A stretch of 64,000 bases of DNA, from assembly GCF_030704535.1 (NCBI RefSeq), contig NC_081810.1, positions 806,501 to 870,500 on the forward strand, written 5' to 3'. This document shows positions 58,916-64,000 of this stretch, in pieces. Made by a program: the position numbers and the translations under genes. This DNA is from Vitis vinifera (Eukaryota; Streptophyta; Magnoliopsida; Vitales; Vitaceae). The stretch's first letter is position 1. Each line of letters starts with the position of its first letter. Below the pieces are notes generated by a model. It ran no database searches. It was not told the origin of the DNA and saw only the letters and a list, made by a program, of their open reading frames with translations.

Positions 58916-59488
58916 CTGCAATACATTGAAGCTTGGATTCTGATTATTATATTGTCTGTACTTCTGTGGATCAAACACAACTGTTATACAGAGATGCTAT
59001 AATGTGCATATTATATTAATATGCTGTTAGTGCATGATCTGACACCACAACAATATGCTGCATTTTATCTGCCATGCCTTGTAACTTGGTTTCTGATATC
59101 TTGTCTGTACTTCTGTTGATCATATGTCTTGGATCTTCAAAACAGGACAGTTTCATCAATCAGTAGTAACAGAGTATTCTACTTGGTAGGTCCCAAAACT
59201 TTGAACTAACTTGGGTATACAGAGCTTAGAGTCTTAGTTGAAAACTACTTGAATATGATCTTAAAAGTGGTAACTTCAGCCTTGAGGATTAGAAGAAGAC
59301 CTAGTCCAATTTATTATTGGATTAGGTGATGCCTGGGTTTTATCCATCCATATAAACTTGGATCTTACATTAGTAAATCAGGAAACAAATTAAGAAAGAC
59401 TAACCCCTAAACCATGACGTGTCTTACAAGTATCATAACTTCTTTGGATTAACTACGCGTCTTCAATATGGATTACTCGGTTTAAGCT

Positions 59489-59715
59489 TTGCCCATCACT
59501 TTCAGAGGATTGTACCTAGAAACAAAACTCGTGGTAGCAGTTGACGCCGAGGTGGCAGTCAACACTATCAACCAACAGACTTGAACGATGGTGGTTAGGA
59601 AGATGAATCGGACACGAGCTCCCCCCCTATCACTTTCAGAGGATTCAACCAAGAAAAATCAAACTGATCTTGTACCAGTTGACGCCAGAGGAATCTGTTA
59701 GGAAGATGAATCAGC
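59489..59715 (+). repeat. Imperfect ~110-bp duplication
   Basis: ATCACTTTCAGAGGATT occurs at 59494 and 59630. Each is followed by AGTTGACGCC and then GTTAGGAAGATGAATC. The first copy has an extra insertion in the middle. Origin unknown. Confidence 0.8.
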
Positions 59716-60042
59716 AGGTTATTCCCAGATTAGGTAAGTTCACCCAGATGCCCAGTTGGTAGGTTCAGAGTCAACTTCAATACCTAACAGTCAAGATTTA
59801 CCATTCCAACGAGGGGAAGAGCATCTGGAAAACACAGCAAATAATTCCAGGAAAATGGAGGTAGTCTGAATGGAGATCTTCTTTTGTATTGTAAGGGTGT
59901 TAAAACCCAAGAAATTTTACAAGTTTTTCATCTCATATTGTACAAGATGAACGAAACAGAAACTGTGTACATGATTCAAATACAAAAGAATGGTAAAAGA
60001 ATTCCTATCTTGTCTTTCCTATTCACAAAAGAATAGATGAAA

Positions 60043-62712
60043 TCAGGAATATATCTGCCTACAGGGGAAAATGGTAGATCTATCACTACCTCGTGACAAT
60101 GGAGAAAACGGTGTTTTAGAATGATGAATGCTTCTGTGAGGCAAAACCCCTTTTTCAAAAACAGGGGAACTTGCAGGGGGCGGTGTCCCACTGCTGTAAC
60201 TGATGGGTGTTGACACCTTTGGGGGGTTCAGCTCAATTGAGCTTCTGGGGGAGAACTCTGATCTACAATGGCCGGCACTTCTTGGAGACAAGTTGACATG
60301 CTCCAGAGCCCGGACCTGGAGCTTTGAGGGATGGTCCCTCACACAGCTTATTCGGGGTCCAGCTCCTGTTGTCCATTTGCAAGACAACTGCCTCCCCAAT
60401 TGATACAATTCCATTCCCTTCTGTGAATTGATCCTCCGGAGAATTGATTCCTTTGGAGTGGCTTTGATATCATGTTCCTCTTCTTCTTCAACAAGGCTCC
60501 TCTTTGGGGGCATGTAGTCCTGTTCTACAGTGGTCTCCTCTTCCTCTGACTCGTAACCACCCAGAGGAGACTCTGCAGAGTCATTGCCACAACCTGGTCC
60601 AGCAGCCAGATTTCCATTCTCTGATCTCTGAAACAATTCACCCCTTTTTGGTATCTTAATATTAGTCAAACTTTTACCAAGACTGGATGATCGCCATGAC
60701 TTTGGCATTTCTGACACAGCAGCAGGCTCTGCTTCTGCTAATCCAATCTTCTCTTGATTCAAGTTCTCTTCAGTGCCCTTCGCCTTGTCAGTCAAGTCTT
60801 CTTCGGAAGACAGGCTTCTAAGGCAAACACTGCTTTGTTTTACAAGCTCCTCATCTTCTCCATCCGCAGGACTCATCTGAATATAAAAAACAATGAGTTC
60901 CATCAGTATCTTCTCTTGTGAAGAGATTCTACAGAATTAGAAATGGATATAAGTCTGATTCTTTTACCTTAACATCTGTGAGATCCACATTGTTCTCTTT
61001 GAGGAAAGAAACAAAATCTTGAAAATTTTCTTCTGTTGGCCGGTAATGTCCACTGTGAGGCCAAACTGCCTGGCAAAGAACAGCAAAAAAGACAAAGTTA
61101 AGAATATGACGATTTCTGAAGACGAGCAAGTAAGTAAATTGGAATTGTGGTTGGCGGTTATACCTTTAGAATGCCGTTTTCAACTACTAATCTCCCAGCA
61201 GCCGATGTGGCTCCTCCAGCCAAGAAGCTGGAGTGCTGAAATGTGCCTTTCTTCTTCTTCCCAACATACAAGGTCTTAGATGTGCTGAGCACAAAAATCC
61301 ACTTAGCATCCTTGGATTCTCCGGTGGTGTCCAGGAGCTCCCCGGTTTGTTTGTAGAAGAGCTTCCCGCCCTCTACTACAACTTCATAAGTTTTCCTTTC
61401 CATCTGCAGGAAAAACCAAAATCATCAGTTAGAAACAACATTCTCATTGAACAGAAAACCTAATCTAATGGTTGATATAAGAGGGGGCAAAATGAGGCTC
61501 ACCGGTCCAAGATACTTGATGCACTGCTGCTGGAGTTTAGATCGCGGGCATTTTTCTATGTTCACCTCTCTCCCTTCTCCTATATCCAGCCTGCATTTCC
61601 AAACCCGGCATGATTAATTATCAGAATCTGAATCATTAATCTTAAGCATCAAAAGTTTTAGTAGAAAAGTAACAGGTTTCTTTCTTAGAACATTACCAGT
61701 AGAAGAAGGGTTCTCTGCTTTGACAATGAAGCCATTGAACATAGTAGAAATGAAGATTGTGTCCATACCGATGTCTCGGATCAATCTGTTCCACAAAAAA
61801 TAGAGAAACAGAATCAACAACAGCCCAAAAAAATCTGAAGAAAAGGAAAAATTTATTGAAATACAATATGCTTACCGCCTCAAGCCAGTGCTGCAACGCA
61901 AGTTTCTGAGCTCGATCACTCTTAGATAAACCCTTTCCAACCTGCAACATCAGAGAAATACTTAAATTCTAGACTTGAATGGGAAAAAAAATTGCAGAAC
62001 AATCCATCAAGCTGTTAGAAGTTTACCTTGGCTGCTCTTGTTCTTGCTCTTGACCACCGAGAAATGGCAGACTCATGCTTCTCAATTTCAAAGAATGAGA
62101 TAGAACTATGCTTGAGCTCGGCGAAATCTAAGAGTTGCCACCTGTAATGAGTTCAAGTTTTAACTTAGAACACGATAAAAACTCATCAAAGGTATGAAGA
62201 CAATAGAAGAACAAGATTTACATAAAAACTAACCAGTTCTGCACAATGAGAACTGCACAATCTGCCAGCTTTCTTCTAGTCCGAAAGCTTTTATAAACTT
62301 TCTGCAACTTTAGGGCGGCCTCATGTTTGGGGTGGCTGGAATCTGAAAGAGGTGATCGAGGGATCATCTCTGTAGTAATATCCGATCTCGATGAATAATT
62401 ATCAACTTGATTTTGCTCAGTACTGGCTGATCTGGTGATCATACTCTTCTCCTTGTCTAATGAAGGAGCCTTGATTAAGACCTTTGTCTCCAATTCTCCC
62501 CTTTCAAAGCTCACGGACCCTTCTAATATCATCTTTCCAGACCCCAGGGATCTCATTATCGTCGGTTCGGAGTTTCGACCATTGAAACTGACGGATCTTT
62601 TTGCTGTTTTCACTTCATTGTCTCCAAAACTGATGGATTTCACTACAACTGATTCCAGGCCAGTTTCCAAGTCGTTGGATTCAGAGAATGGGCAGGAAAA
62701 AGAGATTCCCAT
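60043..62712 (-). CDS. IQM: IQ-motif calmodulin-binding protein, IQM family
   Basis: IQM proteins bind calmodulin calcium-independently and act in plant stress, stomatal and reproductive processes. Eight coding exons: 62234-62712, 62027-62141, 61876-61941, 61697-61785, 61503-61590, 61164-61403, 60968-61069 and 60043-60876. They join in frame with GT-AG sites to 670 residues. The IQ motif ([18 protein letters not shown]) is at about 132-149, followed by [12 protein letters not shown]. The conserved core includes [35 protein letters not shown] and [14 protein letters not shown]. The acidic, serine-rich C-terminal region (last about 277 residues, one exon) is low complexity. It is longer than the shorter Arabidopsis members. 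The start is the first ATG after the leader intron. Looks intact. Confidence 0.92.
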
Positions 62713-62738
62713 TCAAACAAATAACAGAGTCCCAATTC

Positions 62739-63449
62739 CTGTTGACAGAAACCAATACATTGAATTAGTCTATATGATCAATGCCATCGAAACCATTGAA
62801 GCAAGCCAAGAACCATAAGGAGTTTCAGATAATGAGGGGTTGGATCAATTAGTGGAAACAAACCCATTAAAGAAAGAGCATGGATCTAAATTTTTCTAAC
62901 ATAAACTTTCATGAATGAAGAAAAGAAAGAACACCCATTTCATCAAACTAGCATTACAGAAATGATTCCAGATCAAACTGTTGCATAAAAACCCATGAGA
63001 GAGAAAGCATGGATATGAAAACCAATTTGCAGAGACCTAATATGGATCAAAAATCCAAAAAAAAAATAAAAAACGAAAATTCATTTCCAGTTGATGAGGA
63101 TAAACACAGAAATCCAAGAACACCTTGTTCAACGCAAACAGCATTTTATATGTATTATAATAAGAAACACCCAAGAACCTATATTCAAGGAAAAAGATCA
63201 GACCAAATGTTGCAGACAAACCCATCAAGCAAAAAGCAGGAATCTCCAAAACCCATTTGCAGAAAACCAAAATTTCCATGAAAAACTGACCAAACCATCT
63301 TCATTTCCATCTGATCAAAACCAGCCCAGAAACACAAAAACACCCATTCCAACCAATATATACTAACAAAACCGCAAAAGAGCAATTACCATTTGCACAG
63401 AAGCAGACATAGACCCAAAAAAAAGGACATCAAAATTTGTGCTGTTTAC
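62739..63449 (-). promoter_or_regulatory. Leader intron of the IQM gene
   Basis: On the minus strand a donor TTGAG|GTAAAC at 63449 and an acceptor GTCAACAG at 62739 bound a 711-base intron. The intron lies in the 5' leader, 26 bases before the ATG. Such introns often raise expression in plants. Open frames inside it are noise. Confidence 0.65.
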
Positions 63450-63579
63450 CTCAATGAACAGAGAATTTTCCAATCAACCAAACAAAATGATAAGACACGA
63501 ATCGTAGGGTTTGTTAATGGATAATGGCGAATAGCATCTCCCTTTCTATCACACCTTTCTTACACTTTTCATACCAAAA

Positions 63580-63730
63580 AACTTTATATAATGAGACATC
63601 TGTAGCCTCTCCTAGGACTGATATATATATACATAGAGGAGAGAGAGAAAGTGGTTTGAGGAGGAAGAGAAAGCGAGTTCTGGAGAGAGACACTAGAGAG
63701 AGAAAGAGTAGAAGTCCAACCACGTGGGGT
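63580..63730 (-). promoter_or_regulatory. Putative IQM promoter: TATA box, GA-rich leader, G-box
   Basis: A TATATATATAT at about 63621-63632 would set transcription start near 63595 on the minus strand. A purine-rich (GA)n-like stretch lies at 63638-63715, and a G-box CACGTG at 63721-63726 lies about 90 bases upstream of the TATA box. G-boxes respond to light or ABA-type signals. All are inferred from motif and position. Confidence 0.4.
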
Positions 63731-64000
63731 GGACTATGGAGAAAGGTATTCGTTTTACACGCACTGTAACTTGGGGAAAGCCATCACGACTCATGACCAT
63801 GCATTAATTCATCACCTTCAAGCACTCACCCACACGCCTTTCTTCCATTTTCACTTTGTGGTGGGGTTGTCAATTGTACCCAAAATGGTAACACCATCGC
63901 TATGATGGCATGCATTGACACAAAGGTGAATCGCGCTCAAAGGTGAATATGATGCTACAAAAACTCGAGCATGTTATAGGATAATTCAGAGAATTAATAA
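63731..64000. other. Upstream flank of the IQM gene
   Basis: Short end of the window, presumably distal promoter. Nothing else recognised. Confidence 0.4.

Larger units (their letters stand above)
57931..60042. other. Intergenic region with short repeats
   Basis: It contains the repeats at 58565-58915 and 59489-59715. The right end is the 3' flank of the IQM gene. No gene recognised. Confidence 0.5.

Noticed and set aside
62435-62818. Plus-strand 127-codon open frame
   Set aside because: Antisense to the first coding exon of the IQM gene.

Overview
The window looks like nuclear DNA of a dicot plant. It has AT-rich intergenic DNA, GT-AG introns, plant-only gene families and decayed transposons. 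The gene set and repeats are compatible with grapevine (Vitis), but that is an impression and was not tested. No bacterial, organellar or CRISPR-like features are visible.

Left part (1-14 kb): three intact genes. A LOG-type cytokinin-activating enzyme lies at 1390-5163 (+, 6 exons). A SUB1/O-fucosyltransferase-like type II membrane protein lies at 6926-8602 (-, one coding exon, with a short uORF and a 72-nt leader intron). A PTC52/ACD1-like chloroplast Rieske oxygenase, copy A, lies at 10447-13880 (-, 7 exons).

Middle part (14-50 kb): a locally duplicated, rearranged array built from three genes. These are the PTC52-like oxygenase, an SD3-1-like G-lectin receptor pseudokinase, and a small unrecognised multi-pass membrane protein called TMP here. 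PTC52 copy B (21608-24469) is open in every exon. Copies C (36957-39754) and D (43080-46018) are pseudogenes. The receptor kinase is whole only at 47072-49504 and leaves three partial copies (25466-26190, 35041-35500, 41150-41890). Two of these share the same internal deletion and are fused at the same point to PTC52 intron-2 sequence, so one chimera was copied as a block. TMP looks intact only at 33551-34906, if a 17-nt first exon is accepted. Three other TMP copies are broken. Two minisatellites, a C-tract, a SINE inside PTC52 D and a broken copia fragment decorate the array.

Right part (50-64 kb): AT-rich DNA with a MITE-like element, then a small L31-family ribosomal protein gene (CDS 55157-55363, +, leader intron). 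Next come a decayed IQM exon fragment (57784-57930), several short repeats, and an intact IQ-motif calmodulin-binding IQM protein (60043-62712, -, 8 coding exons plus a leader intron).

The intact genes are individually transcribed and belong to unrelated processes: cytokinin activation, Golgi/light signalling, chlorophyll-related plastid redox, receptor signalling, organelle translation and calmodulin signalling. I see no operon-like or pathway cluster. The most distinctive structure is the PTC52/SD3-1/TMP array with its copied chimera.
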